Positions 1-8,686 of a stretch of DNA of 64,000 nt are shown here, piece after piece. Origin of the DNA: Bacteroidia bacterium (GTDB taxonomy: Bacteria; Bacteroidota; Bacteroidia; UKL13-3). The stretch covers positions 1 through 64,000 of the forward strand of contig JALONP010000003.1 of NCBI GenBank assembly GCA_025454875.1. The letters are read 5' to 3'. Position 1 is the first letter of the stretch. Each line of letters starts with the position of its first letter. The notes under the pieces were generated by a model. It ran no database searches and was not told the origin of the DNA. It saw nothing but the letters and a program-made list of their open reading frames with translations. A program made the translations under genes and the position numbers.

Positions 1-2085
1 GTAAAGTGTATTCAAAGATCGTTACTTAAAATCTGAAAGCAAATCACAACCCAAACAGCTCCTCAAACTCATCCCAACTGAGTGTATTCAAAGATCGTTA
101 CTTAAAATCTGAAAGCAAATCACAACACTCATAAGTGCTTCGTAATCTGTATCGGGAGTGTATTCAAAGATCGTTACTTAAAATCTGAAAGCAAATCACA
201 ACTCTGCATCCGTGCGAATTGATATTCGTTTAAGTGTATTCAAAGATCGTTACTTAAAATCTGAAAGCAAATCACAACATAGGGAATTTTTGAAACTTTT
301 GGCCGTTAAGTGTATTCAAAGATCGTTACTTAAAATCTGAAAGCAAATCACAACCTTCCCCAGTTTCTATGTCTACATACATTTAGTGTATTCAAAGATC
401 GTTACTTAAAATCTGAAAGCAAATCACAACTAATAACGAACTACACCGCTTTTCCAACGGAGTGTATTCAAAGATCGTTACTTAAAATCTGAAAGCAAAT
501 CACAACTTATTATCGTTCATAATACAGACGGTATTAGTGTATTCAAAGATCGTTACTTAAAATCTGAAAGCAAATCACAACAGTCGAGAAACGATAAAAA
601 AAGTGATTAACAGTGTATTCAAAGATCGTTACTTAAAATCTGAAAGCAAATCACAACTACGAACTGATTGATACAGTTGATGAAATGAGTGTATTCAAAG
701 ATCGTTACTTAAAATCTGAAAGCAAATCACAACTAAGTCAGTCATTGTATTCGTCATTAGTTAAGTGTATTCAAAGATCGTTACTTAAAATCTGAAAGCA
801 AATCACAACACTATGCTGTTTATTCTGATGTTGTTTATTAGTGTATTCAAAGATCGTTACTTAAAATCTGAAAGCAAATCACAACTACTCAGATATAAAA
901 AACTGCCCGGCAGATAGTGTATTCAAAGATCGTTACTTAAAATCTGAAAGCAAATCACAACGGCTAAAGGTGTATCAATCGTTGCTGCTGAAGTGTATTC
1001 AAAGATCGTTACTTAAAATCTGAAAGCAAATCACAACCAGGAGAATGAAAATGTACGCAAATGGAGTAGTGTATTCAAAGATCGTTACTTAAAATCTGAA
1101 AGCAAATCACAACACTACAGTAACACCACATTTTGTATTACCTAGTGTATTCAAAGATCGTTACTTAAAATCTGAAAGCAAATCACAACAGCAGACCGTG
1201 AAGACTATTTAAACGCAGTAGTGTATTCAAAGATCGTTACTTAAAATCTGAAAGCAAATCACAACAGTACTCATTGTAAGTTTCGAAGATTAATAGTGTA
1301 TTCAAAGATCGTTACTTAAAATCTGAAAGCAAATCACAACTTATTGTTGTCACTTGGATCAATGCCGAAAAGTGTATTCAAAGATCGTTACTTAAAATCT
1401 GAAAGCAAATCACAACAATGCGTTTACCAAACCGTCCACTAACCTTAGTGTATTCAAAGATCGTTACTTAAAATCTGAAAGCAAATCACAACTATAAGCG
1501 GTGGTGGCGGTGTGAAAAACTAGTGTATTCAAAGATCGTTACTTAAAATCTGAAAGCAAATCACAACAATGGATGGCTAATCTTTGGCATGTTATTAAGT
1601 GTATTCAAAGATCGTTACTTAAAATCTGAAAGCAAATCACAACCATGCTGACCTAACTGTTTTTACACCGCAAGTGTATTCAAAGATCGTTACTTAAAAT
1701 CTGAAAGCAAATCACAACTTGTAACCAATAATAAAACCTCTAAAAGTGAGTGTATTCAAAGATCGTTACTTAAAATCTGAAAGCAAATCACAACACAGTT
1801 GTTGTTGTAGAACAGCAAAGTATAGTGTATTCAAAGATCGTTACTTAAAATCTGAAAGCAAATCACAACTAGATTGGTTTGGAAGAAGAACTAATTCGGA
1901 GTGTATTCAAAGATCGTTACTTAAAATCTGAAAGCAAATCACAACTTTTTGTAATACAAAACTATGATTAGTATCAGTGTATTCAAAGATCGTTACTTAA
2001 AATCTGAAAGCAAATCACAACATGGAATTGCCAAATAGGTAACGGCCATTAAGTGTATTCAAAGATCGTTACTTAAAATCTGAAA

Positions 2086-2143
2086 TGGAGCGAAGCGAAA
2101 TTCATTGATGCCATTAAAAAACAATAAACAACCCATCAATAAA
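2086..2143. repeat. 58 bp insert inside a CRISPR repeat (variant 1)
   Basis: This stretch splits the repeat that starts at 2052 after its 34th base; the remaining 12 bases (GCAAATCACAAC) follow at 2144-2155. AAA stands on both sides (2083-2085 and 2141-2143), which could be a 3 bp target duplication. Within it TTCATTGATG and CATCAATAAA form a 10 bp inverted repeat with one wobble. It resembles the two 55 bp inserts at 2296 and 2426 but is diverged from them. It has no coding capacity. Confidence 0.9.
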
Positions 2144-2295
2144 GCAAATCACAACAGGATCCATTCCGTTAATCCACTCCATTAAAGTGTATTCAAAGAT
2201 CGTTACTTAAAATCTGAAAGCAAATCACAACTTTGGGCATTACGGGGAAGCCTTACCAAAAAGTGTATTCAAAGATCGTTACTTAAAATCTGAAA

Positions 2296-2350
2296 TGTAG
2301 CGAAGCGGAATTCATTGATGCAATTGTAAACAAAACAACCTATCAATAAA
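2296..2350. repeat. 55 bp insert inside a CRISPR repeat (variant 2, first copy)
   Basis: It splits the repeat unit 2262-2362 at exactly the same base as the insert at 2086. It starts TGTAGCGAAGCGG and ends CCTATCAATAAA, with TTCATTGATG near the start partly complementary to TATCAATAAA at the end. It is identical to the insert at 2426-2480. Confidence 0.9.
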
Positions 2351-2425
2351 GCAAATCACAACTATAACCATGCCCTCTTTTTTTATTATTTAGTGTATTC
2401 AAAGATCGTTACTTAAATTCTGAAA

Positions 2426-2480
2426 TGTAGCGAAGCGGAATTCATTGATGCAATTGTAAACAAAACAACCTATCAATAAA
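2426..2480. repeat. 55 bp insert inside a CRISPR repeat (variant 2, second copy)
   Basis: It splits repeat unit 2392-2492 at the same base as the other two inserts. It is identical to 2296-2350, yet its host repeat carries an A-to-T change (CTTAAATTCTG) that the host repeat at 2262 lacks. Either the repeat diverged after copying or the insert moved between repeats. Confidence 0.9.
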
Positions 2481-2643
2481 GCAAATCACAACATTCGAAC
2501 AACTCTAAAGTTTGTGATTGCAGTGTATTCAAAGATCGTTACTTAAATTCTGAAAGCAAATCACAACCGTAAAACGCATAAAGCCTGCTGAAGTTCAAGT
2601 GTATTCAAAGATCGTTACTTAAATAGAAAAGTATAAGCCCCAC

Positions 2644-5600
2644 TCACATTTCAGGATTTATCCAATCGATTGTTCCATCCATATTAACTTTAAAATCATG
2701 GCCTTCAACAAAAAAATCGTATTTGGAATATCCGAAACGGAGTGTTGGTTTGGAGTTTTGAAAATCAATCTCTGACTCACTATATATCTCTTCAATTTTG
2801 TTTCTTGCTTCCAAATGATGTTTGAAATTTAGTCTTCCATCTTTTTCATAATTGGTAAAAACGTATAATCTTTTATTCAACTCGTTAATTTCAAGCATTC
2901 TTAAATCTTCTTTTGCGGATTTTTTGAAAATCACTTTTAAACCTGATTCTAAAACATATGTTAGCGGTAATTCAATGGTGTTTTTACCTTTTATAATCGT
3001 AATCTTTTCTTCAAAAAGTTCTTTCGGCTTTTTTATTGGATTTAGTGAACTGAAATTTGCAGTTTCAAACAAATTCCTCATATCGAAATACTTTTTATCA
3101 TCTTTCTTGTAAATAGCAAAGTAGCAATTTGTTGCATTAGCTGCCCAATAGCTTTGCTTATAATCTTTATTAGAAAGATTAGTTTGTTTTTTTATTGCCA
3201 ATGGTTCCTTTACTTCTCCATCTTTAAATATTCGGATGTGTCGAATTTTGTTTCCATGCGGGTTACCTTCCTTGTCTAACAAATAAATTCCTTCTTCATA
3301 GGCCTTTTTAAAACCACCTGCTCTCTTTGCATGCTCTTTTATTTGTTTTTTCAACCCTTCATCAACTATCTTTTCTATGCTATTAAAGTCGGCTGTAAAA
3401 GGTACTCTCAATACATATTTAACCTGATCTTCTTGAATAAACTTACCGTTTTCATCTTTTAACAAGTTTCCATTTTCTCCTCTCTTTGAAGGTTTTATTG
3501 CACCGTAAAAAGTATCTTGGTGTAGTTGACCGCGAATTGAATCACCTGTTGCCAATTTGTTCACTTTTGTTCCATCAGTCTTCTCAATGAAAACCTCCTT
3601 ACCTCTCTTTCTTATTTTTCTTTTTGAAGGAGTAAGTTCTTGATTATTGGTTATGTTGTTTATTAAAATATTATCATCAATGTTCAAGATGTACTCTCGT
3701 TTAAATCCTTTGTATGGTTCAGTTTCCGTAAACTTTGTTCTATTCTCTTTGGATTCATAATATTTCTCAAGAATTGCATCGCGCTTAACTGCTACTGGAA
3801 TAATTGTTAATACTGCTGCATCTTTTGCATGATGCGAATGTTTACTACGATCTTTCTTCTCATCGGCAACTTGCAATTGATAAATCTTTCTAAAAGCAGA
3901 AGTAATACTTCCTTTTTGAACATCAACTTTGTCAAAATAAGTTTTTAGATAGTGGAAAGCATATTTAGAAATCAATTGAGTGTCTACTTTCTGACTATTT
4001 TTAAAGCCACTTGTTATTTCAGTAATTGTAAATCGGTTTAATTTATTTTGCCAATAATCTAATTCCATTTGCCACAAATGTCGTTGACGAATTGCATCGT
4101 CTTTCCATGATTTATTAGACGCCTTTTTGGCTTTTGTCTTCCAGAAATCGACTTGCTGCCTAATTCGTTTCACCCTCTCTTCCCAAGCCTCCAATCTAGG
4201 CTTTATTGCGGTACATTTACCTATTGCTCCTCCAAAGTCATAGTCCTTATCATAGTTCTGCAACTCCGTTGGTATTTTATTTTTTTTGACGGTCCTATTA
4301 TAATCATGATAGCAAACTGTAATGTTAGCAAGAGAGTTATCAAAAGATTTACTTCTAGGTAGAGTATGTTCAAAATCAATCACATTATCGTCAAACAAGT
4401 CTGTTAGCCTAATTAGTTTCCCTGTGTATAAACACTGATAACCCTGCTCCTTCCATAATTTGTACTTTTCAATAAGCTTTTTACCATAACCGTTCCAGCG
4501 TATTACATCATCTTTAGCATTAGCTTTTTTCTTTTTCTTGGCAACATTTTCATCATCTTCAAATTCAATTACAGGAGGTAGCAATTGATCTTCATATTGT
4601 TCGTAAAACAACCTTAGTTTATCAATGTCATTATTGCTTACAGCACTTGCTTTGATGGTATTATCCTCTTGTAACAATCGTTTAATTGCCTCTGCAAATT
4701 CTTGATTTTCAGATTCTCGTTGACGCTGCCAGGCTTCTATTGCCCAACGTCTATTGGCATCATTTAGCTCTCGGGCTACCTCAACAACAATCCTAGTTTC
4801 GTTGTCAATTTGATTGGTTTCAATCATATAGTTCAACAGCTTGCGAAGTTCGTGTAAAGTGCGCATCGCCATTGGATTTTTAAACGAGCCAGTTTTGGGG
4901 CTCCCTAATTTCACAATCCCATCCTTATCTGCTTTTGCTGTAGGATAAATATTGATTTCAGATGGATGATAAATTTTTGAAAAACTTTCATCGTCTAAAT
5001 GTTCAAAATTATTCTTTAAGAAATCTTTTAGTGTATCAATCAACTTAGGTAATTGATAGTAACCCGTTTCTGTTCTGTAATAATTTTCGCCATTTGACTG
5101 AATAGTTACCAATCGCTCCAAACTACCTTGATTTCTAACAATTCCTTGATTAGCGAAATATGCTTGGTAACAATCTTTAATACTATTAAATATTCTATCC
5201 TTTTCTGAGTCTAAAAGAATGGCCCATTTATTTGAGCCAAAATACTCTAAAACAACATTTCGAATATCATTAAAATCACTATCATCTAGTTTGTAATTTT
5301 TATCCTTAAAACCGAACTTTTCACTAGCCTCTAAATTTTTATGCCTAGAAATTAGTGTATTTACAATGTTAAGTATTGACTTCTGTTGGCGGTTTTGATC
5401 AATAACACTTCCAATATTATCCAATAACAATAGCTCATTCTTTTGCCACAATTCCTTTCCTAAAACATTCGGAATATTGGCCAACAAAACAGCCTCTGTA
5501 TAAATCAATCCTTTTTCTAAAAATACATTGATTTTATTTATCGCATTTATGCTAAGCATTCCGTAGCCAACCGGACATGCGTTCCAAGCTATTACAAACT

Positions 5601-6969
5601 GCTTTAATTTTTCTGAATCAAGCTTTAGTTTACTTTCAGCAAATTCAGAAACATACTCTTGGTCTTCATAGCTAAATAAAATATGCCAAACATCTTCAAT
5701 GTCGTAATAGTCTTTCCCTGATTTAGATTTCTGTTCTTTCTTTATTTTGATATGCAAAAAGTCGTTACCAAATATATCCTTCAATCTTGCAGATACGGGA
5801 CAAGCTGTTACTGTTGTTTTAGGTGAATAGTTTAACTGCCAATTTTTACTTTTATCTTTTTTGCCCAAGAAAGTTACTATATCCGAAAACGGGAAATATG
5901 CTTTTGACTTCCTAAAAAACAACTCGTTATAAATATCTTGTTTTAACTCAAGCGGCAACTGATTCCATTCGTTATTTTCTTTGTATTTAATATTGTTTAG
6001 AAATGCCCATGCACGAAACTTTTCAAATGAAGGATGACTTATAGGTGCGCGATACTTATTGGGCTCTAAAGTACATTTACCAATAAGTCCCTTTTGTGAA
6101 CGTAACGGTCGTTTGTAAAATATGCTACCATCATTTTTATTCCTACCCGTTTCAACTAGTTTTATATATAGTAAATTTTCAAAATTAAACCCCTGAAATT
6201 GAAAAATGTATTTAATCTCATCTTTGTAGTTTTCTCTGATGGCATGTTGTGAAATATTTTCTCGAATCCTTACTTTTTCATCTTCAAGTAAAGCAAATAA
6301 CCATCCAATTGTTTTTGCTTCTACGTGGCTTTCAAACAACTCTGCAATAAGTTTATTTTTTTTCTTTTCTGAGTACTGCAAATCCATTACTTCATTTTCA
6401 TCTGTATCTTTTTCTTTAATGTCATCTGCCCCTTTTCTACTACTTTTAAAGCCTCTGCGTTGTGCAATATGATAAAGCGCTCTTCCCAATTTGAAGCGGT
6501 TTTCTTCCTTTGTAAAATCAAGTTTTAATCCAGCTAACTCTTTTCTAAGTTGATATGGGCTGGAATAATCAGGCAATCCATCCATGTTGAAATCCAACTT
6601 TATCCAAGCATCAAAAGCAAGATTCCAAGTAGGATAAATACGCCCTCCATTATTGTTTTTTCTAGCCTCGTTTTTATCAAAATGCCTCCATTTGTTTAAG
6701 TCCTCAATATTCAGCGGACAATATCCTTCTGTTATTAAATGCTCTAAAGTAGCCCACAATCTATATTTGCGAGATTGATAAAGACGTCTTGCCGATCGTT
6801 TTTTTGTTCGTTCTGCGGCATACGAATACTCGCCTGTTTTACCTAGACCAACACCTTTATTAAATGTTAGCACACCATATTTTTCAATTTGATTTCCGAC
6901 TAAGTCGGGATTTCTTAAAGCCCATCCAATAGAATTTGTTCCTAGGTCAAGTCCGAAAATTTTATTCAT
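2644..6969 (-). CDS. cas9: CRISPR-associated endonuclease Cas9, type II-C, large Bacteroidota form
   Basis: RNA-guided DNA endonuclease of 1441 aa. RuvC-I lies at the N-terminus (GLDLGTNSIGW, Asp8). An arginine-rich bridge helix follows (ERTKKRSARR, near residues 53-62). RuvC-II is VVEVAREL with Glu730. The HNH domain has DFEHTLPRS with His868 and a following NITVCYHDYNRTVKKNK. RuvC-III is HHAKDAA with Asp1050. All catalytic motifs are present, so the protein looks active. It is longer than most II-C Cas9s (about 1000-1200 aa) but fits the long forms known in Bacteroidota. The stop codon lies 19 bp from the last, truncated repeat. The tracrRNA is divergent on the opposite strand. No cas1, cas2 or csn2 is adjacent; they could lie left of the array. 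Confidence 0.98.
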   Translation of the reverse strand: MNKIFGLDLGTNSIGWALRNPDLVGNQIEKYGVLTFNKGVGLGKTGEYSYAAERTKKRSARRLYQSRKYRLWATLEHLITEGYCPLNIEDLNKWRHFDKNEARKNNNGGRIYPTWNLAFDAWIKLDFNMDGLPDYSSPYQLRKELAGLKLDFTKEENRFKLGRALYHIAQRRGFKSSRKGADDIKEKDTDENEVMDLQYSEKKKNKLIAELFESHVEAKTIGWLFALLEDEKVRIRENISQHAIRENYKDEIKYIFQFQGFNFENLLYIKLVETGRNKNDGSIFYKRPLRSQKGLIGKCTLEPNKYRAPISHPSFEKFRAWAFLNNIKYKENNEWNQLPLELKQDIYNELFFRKSKAYFPFSDIVTFLGKKDKSKNWQLNYSPKTTVTACPVSARLKDIFGNDFLHIKIKKEQKSKSGKDYYDIEDVWHILFSYEDQEYVSEFAESKLKLDSEKLKQFVIAWNACPVGYGMLSINAINKINVFLEKGLIYTEAVLLANIPNVLGKELWQKNELLLLDNIGSVIDQNRQQKSILNIVNTLISRHKNLEASEKFGFKDKNYKLDDSDFNDIRNVVLEYFGSNKWAILLDSEKDRIFNSIKDCYQAYFANQGIVRNQGSLERLVTIQSNGENYYRTETGYYQLPKLIDTLKDFLKNNFEHLDDESFSKIYHPSEINIYPTAKADKDGIVKLGSPKTGSFKNPMAMRTLHELRKLLNYMIETNQIDNETRIVVEVARELNDANRRWAIEAWQRQRESENQEFAEAIKRLLQEDNTIKASAVSNNDIDKLRLFYEQYEDQLLPPVIEFEDDENVAKKKKKANAKDDVIRWNGYGKKLIEKYKLWKEQGYQCLYTGKLIRLTDLFDDNVIDFEHTLPRSKSFDNSLANITVCYHDYNRTVKKNKIPTELQNYDKDYDFGGAIGKCTAIKPRLEAWEERVKRIRQQVDFWKTKAKKASNKSWKDDAIRQRHLWQMELDYWQNKLNRFTITEITSGFKNSQKVDTQLISKYAFHYLKTYFDKVDVQKGSITSAFRKIYQLQVADEKKDRSKHSHHAKDAAVLTIIPVAVKRDAILEKYYESKENRTKFTETEPYKGFKREYILNIDDNILINNITNNQELTPSKRKIRKRGKEVFIEKTDGTKVNKLATGDSIRGQLHQDTFYGAIKPSKRGENGNLLKDENGKFIQEDQVKYVLRVPFTADFNSIEKIVDEGLKKQIKEHAKRAGGFKKAYEEGIYLLDKEGNPHGNKIRHIRIFKDGEVKEPLAIKKQTNLSNKDYKQSYWAANATNCYFAIYKKDDKKYFDMRNLFETANFSSLNPIKKPKELFEEKITIIKGKNTIELPLTYVLESGLKVIFKKSAKEDLRMLEINELNKRLYVFTNYEKDGRLNFKHHLEARNKIEEIYSESEIDFQNSKPTLRFGYSKYDFFVEGHDFKVNMDGTIDWINPEM

Positions 6970-6990
6970 AGTATTGTTTTTAATGGTTTT

Positions 6991-7069
6991 TTATTTAATG
7001 TTGTATTGCAAATCACAATAAGGCTATAAGCCGAAGATTTCTTGGCCCTGCTTTGGTGGGGCTTTTTTT
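6991..7069 (+). ncRNA. tracrRNA of the type II-C system
   Basis: GCAAATCACAA at 7008-7018 is complementary to the crRNA repeat start (TTGTGATTTGC). A second block, TTATTTAATG at 6991-7000, can pair with TTTTAAGTAA further along the repeat (about 9 of 10 pairs with wobbles), leaving a 7-8 nt internal loop, the usual bulged repeat:anti-repeat. Downstream are a small hairpin GGCT-ATA-AGCC (7022-7032) and a terminator hairpin (7045-7062) followed by seven T (7063-7069). It is divergent from cas9. The 5' end is not determined; the transcript may start somewhat upstream of 6991, inside the short gap to cas9. Confidence 0.9.
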
Positions 7070-7191
7070 GTCAATCAATTTCAAGCCCTTAAACATTCTG
7101 TAACTTCCAAAACTAGTTAGACTTAGTTGCAATAAGAAAAATAATGATATAGGGTACAACATGCTCGGGGTTTTATCGGATTAATCGTACA

Positions 7192-7258
7192 CCAAAATTA
7201 AAAAAATCCACCCCAAAAACAAGCCCATAAAAAAAGCCCGAAACATTGCAGTTTCGGG
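7192..7258. repeat. Direct repeat, copy A, with terminator hairpin
   Basis: This 67 bp stretch recurs at 8598-8663 with one extra G and one loop substitution. It includes an AT-rich run, CCACCCC, and a hairpin GCCCGAAAC-6 nt-GTTTCGGGC (7236-7259) with an A-run to its left, that is, a T-run on the minus strand. It can end minus-strand transcription coming from dinD. The two copies bracket the dinD cassette. Confidence 0.9.
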
Positions 7259-7260
7259 CG

Positions 7261-7509
7261 CAATATATTCGTGGTGGTATAGGCTACTTATGTCCACACG
7301 CAACAATTCATCACGGTCGTCAATTGCCATATTTGTTTAGCCAAAACAATCAGGGTATTGCCCGTGGTGCACCTCAGGACTTTTAGGAAGTTCTAATACC
7401 TTTTTATCGTCTTGCACTTTGACATTGGCATCTTCGTATACCGCTTATTCGTTGCTAAGAATATGGACAAGTTTATCGGTTTTATGTTTAATGGAGGAGA
7501 CCTTTTTTG
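7261..7509 (-). other. Gap downstream of dinD; possible decayed coding remnant
   Basis: No intact gene is visible. One minus-strand frame reads through for stretches (for example AVYEDANVKVQDDKK and ELPKSPEVHHGQYPDC) but is broken by at least two stop codons, so it may be the remains of a gene once downstream of dinD. I do not recognise a family. It lies within the segment bracketed by the direct repeats. Confidence 0.3.
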
Positions 7510-8361
7510 CTATAGCTTATTTCTTTTTTTCTTTTGTTTGGCATCTTTCAAAATTTTCCTCTCGTCACCTTCCAATTTTCGTTGCAGTTTCTTTACATCT
7601 TCTGCTATTGGGAGGTTTTCGGGAATGATACCCCTTTTGTTCAGCATATCTCTCACTGCTGTATTGTTGTCTATATGTTCCTTTTCAATTTTACTTTGCC
7701 CTGTTAAATCTTTGCTTTGTACATTTAAACCAGTCATTTCAGCAGCCAAGTCTTTTGCTTTAATGCTGATTGTAGGCAAGAAATCAGCCACTGGTCTGTT
7801 ATCAGGAATACCCATTTTTTTCTTTAACATTTGGGTATTCAATCTAAAAAGTGCTTGGTCGCCTTTTGAACGAATGATAGCGAAACCTTGGCTGTCAACG
7901 CCCCTTTCATATAAAACACCTGAAAGTTGTTTTTCTGTTTGGCTTAGTTTTTCTCTGGCAATTACTCTTTCATTTTCTAATAGCCTTTGCTCTACCAATT
8001 CTGCTCTGCGGGTTTGTACGGCAAAGTAATTTTGAGCAAAAGAGATTTCTTCCTTTCGGCTGTCTCCATTTTGAGCCACCAAATAACAAGCATAGCGGGT
8101 AAGTAAAATGTCGTCTATTTCGTGTTTTGCGCCTTTTCCCGCTTCTATCACCTTCCTGACGTCAGGAAAGTGATTCGAAATATCTTCTCCTGCATTTGTA
8201 CAAGCACTTTTCGCCTTTTGAATTACCTTTTCAAAATTTTCCCATTTGTTGTAGCCCAAAAGCGATTGTAGTTCTCTGGCACTCCAACATTCAATGCCTT
8301 CTATTTCGGCCGCTGCCGCTTCAAATTGGGCAAACAGATTCTTTATTTCTTCTGATTTCAT
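7510..8361 (-). CDS. dinD: DinD-like protein (DNA damage-inducible protein D family)
   Basis: The 283 aa protein begins with a BRO-N/DinD-type region: WSARELQSLLGYNKWENFEKVI near residues 26-47, and DDILLTRYACYLVAQNGD near 82-99. The conserved DinD continuation follows (ISFAQNYFAVQTRRAE, then RGVDSQGFAIIRSKGD). The C-terminus is lysine-rich and probably coiled. Known DinD proteins are SOS-linked and often sit in restriction-modification loci; the exact function of this copy is unknown. The start ATG overlaps the stop of an upstream partial frame as ATGA, indicating former translational coupling. The cassette is bracketed by a direct repeat, which suggests transfer or deletion. Confidence 0.85.
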   Translation of the reverse strand: MKSEEIKNLFAQFEAAAAEIEGIECWSARELQSLLGYNKWENFEKVIQKAKSACTNAGEDISNHFPDVRKVIEAGKGAKHEIDDILLTRYACYLVAQNGDSRKEEISFAQNYFAVQTRRAELVEQRLLENERVIAREKLSQTEKQLSGVLYERGVDSQGFAIIRSKGDQALFRLNTQMLKKKMGIPDNRPVADFLPTISIKAKDLAAEMTGLNVQSKDLTGQSKIEKEHIDNNTAVRDMLNKRGIIPENLPIAEDVKKLQRKLEGDERKILKDAKQKKKRNKL

Positions 8362-8588
8362 ATACTTTGAATTTTTTCGATTAATTGATTCTTGATGTTT
8401 CGAATGTCGTTTGCCACTTCAATAAAATGCCATTCGGGATATTCGTATTTATCCTTCAAAACATTTACCGCAGGAATCCAACGGTTTTTTAAAGAACCAT
8501 TTCTGCAATGCTGAACATTAAACAACTTTGTTTTGAAGGATATAATTGAGCTTGTGTGCTTAAAGCAGTATACATAGGGATAAATAAA
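8358..8588 (-). pseudogene. C-terminal remnant of a lost gene upstream of dinD
   Basis: An open minus-strand frame of 76 codons begins right after an in-frame TAA at 8589-8591 and ends with a TGA that overlaps the dinD ATG. It has no credible start. The peptide contains SLKNRWIPAVNVLKDKYEY and then PEWHFIEVANDI. That resembles the C-terminal tail of some restriction-type DEAD/DEAH helicases (WIPAVN followed by a W-x-F-x-E-V motif); this is inference from memory. The left boundary coincides closely with direct repeat copy B, consistent with a deletion that removed the body of the gene. Confidence 0.5.
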
Positions 8589-8597
8589 TTAACTGTC

Positions 8598-8663
8598 CCA
8601 AAATTAAAAAAATCCACCCCAAAAACAAGCCCATAAAAAAACCCGAAACATTGCTGTTTCGGG
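8598..8663. repeat. Direct repeat, copy B
   Basis: Near-identical to 7192-7258. This copy stands just past the stop of the ELWxxDGT gene, whose natural terminator it contains, so it is probably the original and copy A the duplicate. Confidence 0.9.
8635..8663 (-). terminator. Rho-independent terminator of the ELWxxDGT gene
   Basis: Perfect stem CCCGAAACA (8642-8650) and TGTTTCGGG (8655-8663) with a TTGC loop. A run of seven A on the plus strand at 8635-8641 gives the T-tract on the minus strand. T residues on the other side make it potentially bidirectional. Confidence 0.85.
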
Positions 8664-8686
8664 TTTTTACAGTAAGTTGTTATGCT

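Larger units (their letters stand above)
1..2624 (-). CRISPR. Type II-C CRISPR array, 33 repeat units, open at left edge
   Basis: The repeat is 46 bp on the plus strand (AGTGTATTC...GCAAATCACAAC); spacers are 29-30 bp, giving a period of about 76. Repeats start at 5, 81, 157 and so on to 2598: 29 intact units, three interrupted units (2052-2155, 2262-2362, 2392-2492) and a truncated last unit (2598-2624, first 27 bp). There are 32 complete spacers between them. The crRNA sense is the minus strand, because the reverse complement begins GTTGTGATTTGC, the usual start of Bacteroidota II-C repeats, and because the tracrRNA upstream of cas9 is complementary to it. Units at 2392, 2522 and 2598 share an A-to-T change, so decay is concentrated at the cas9 end; the acquisition end is probably left of the window. 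Confidence 0.98.

Noticed and set aside
1746-1931. 61-codon frame inside the CRISPR array
   Set aside because: It is built from repeat and spacer units; the peptide repeats with the array period.
2086-2480. Inserts as IS200/IS605-type or other transposon ends
   Set aside because: They are only 55-58 bp, lack terminal inverted repeats and have no known transposon end; only a possible 3 bp duplication (AAA) is seen.
5-2597. Self-targeting spacers
   Set aside because: I noticed no spacer match to the rest of the window by eye, but I could not search systematically, so nothing is claimed.
7412-8029. 205-codon plus-strand frame opposite dinD
   Set aside because: It is antisense to a clear DinD protein, and its composition is Phe/Ser/Leu-rich as expected of a shadow frame.
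1-8670. Claim that the CRISPR system lacks adaptation genes
   Set aside because: cas1 and cas2 are absent only from this window; the array is cut by the left edge.
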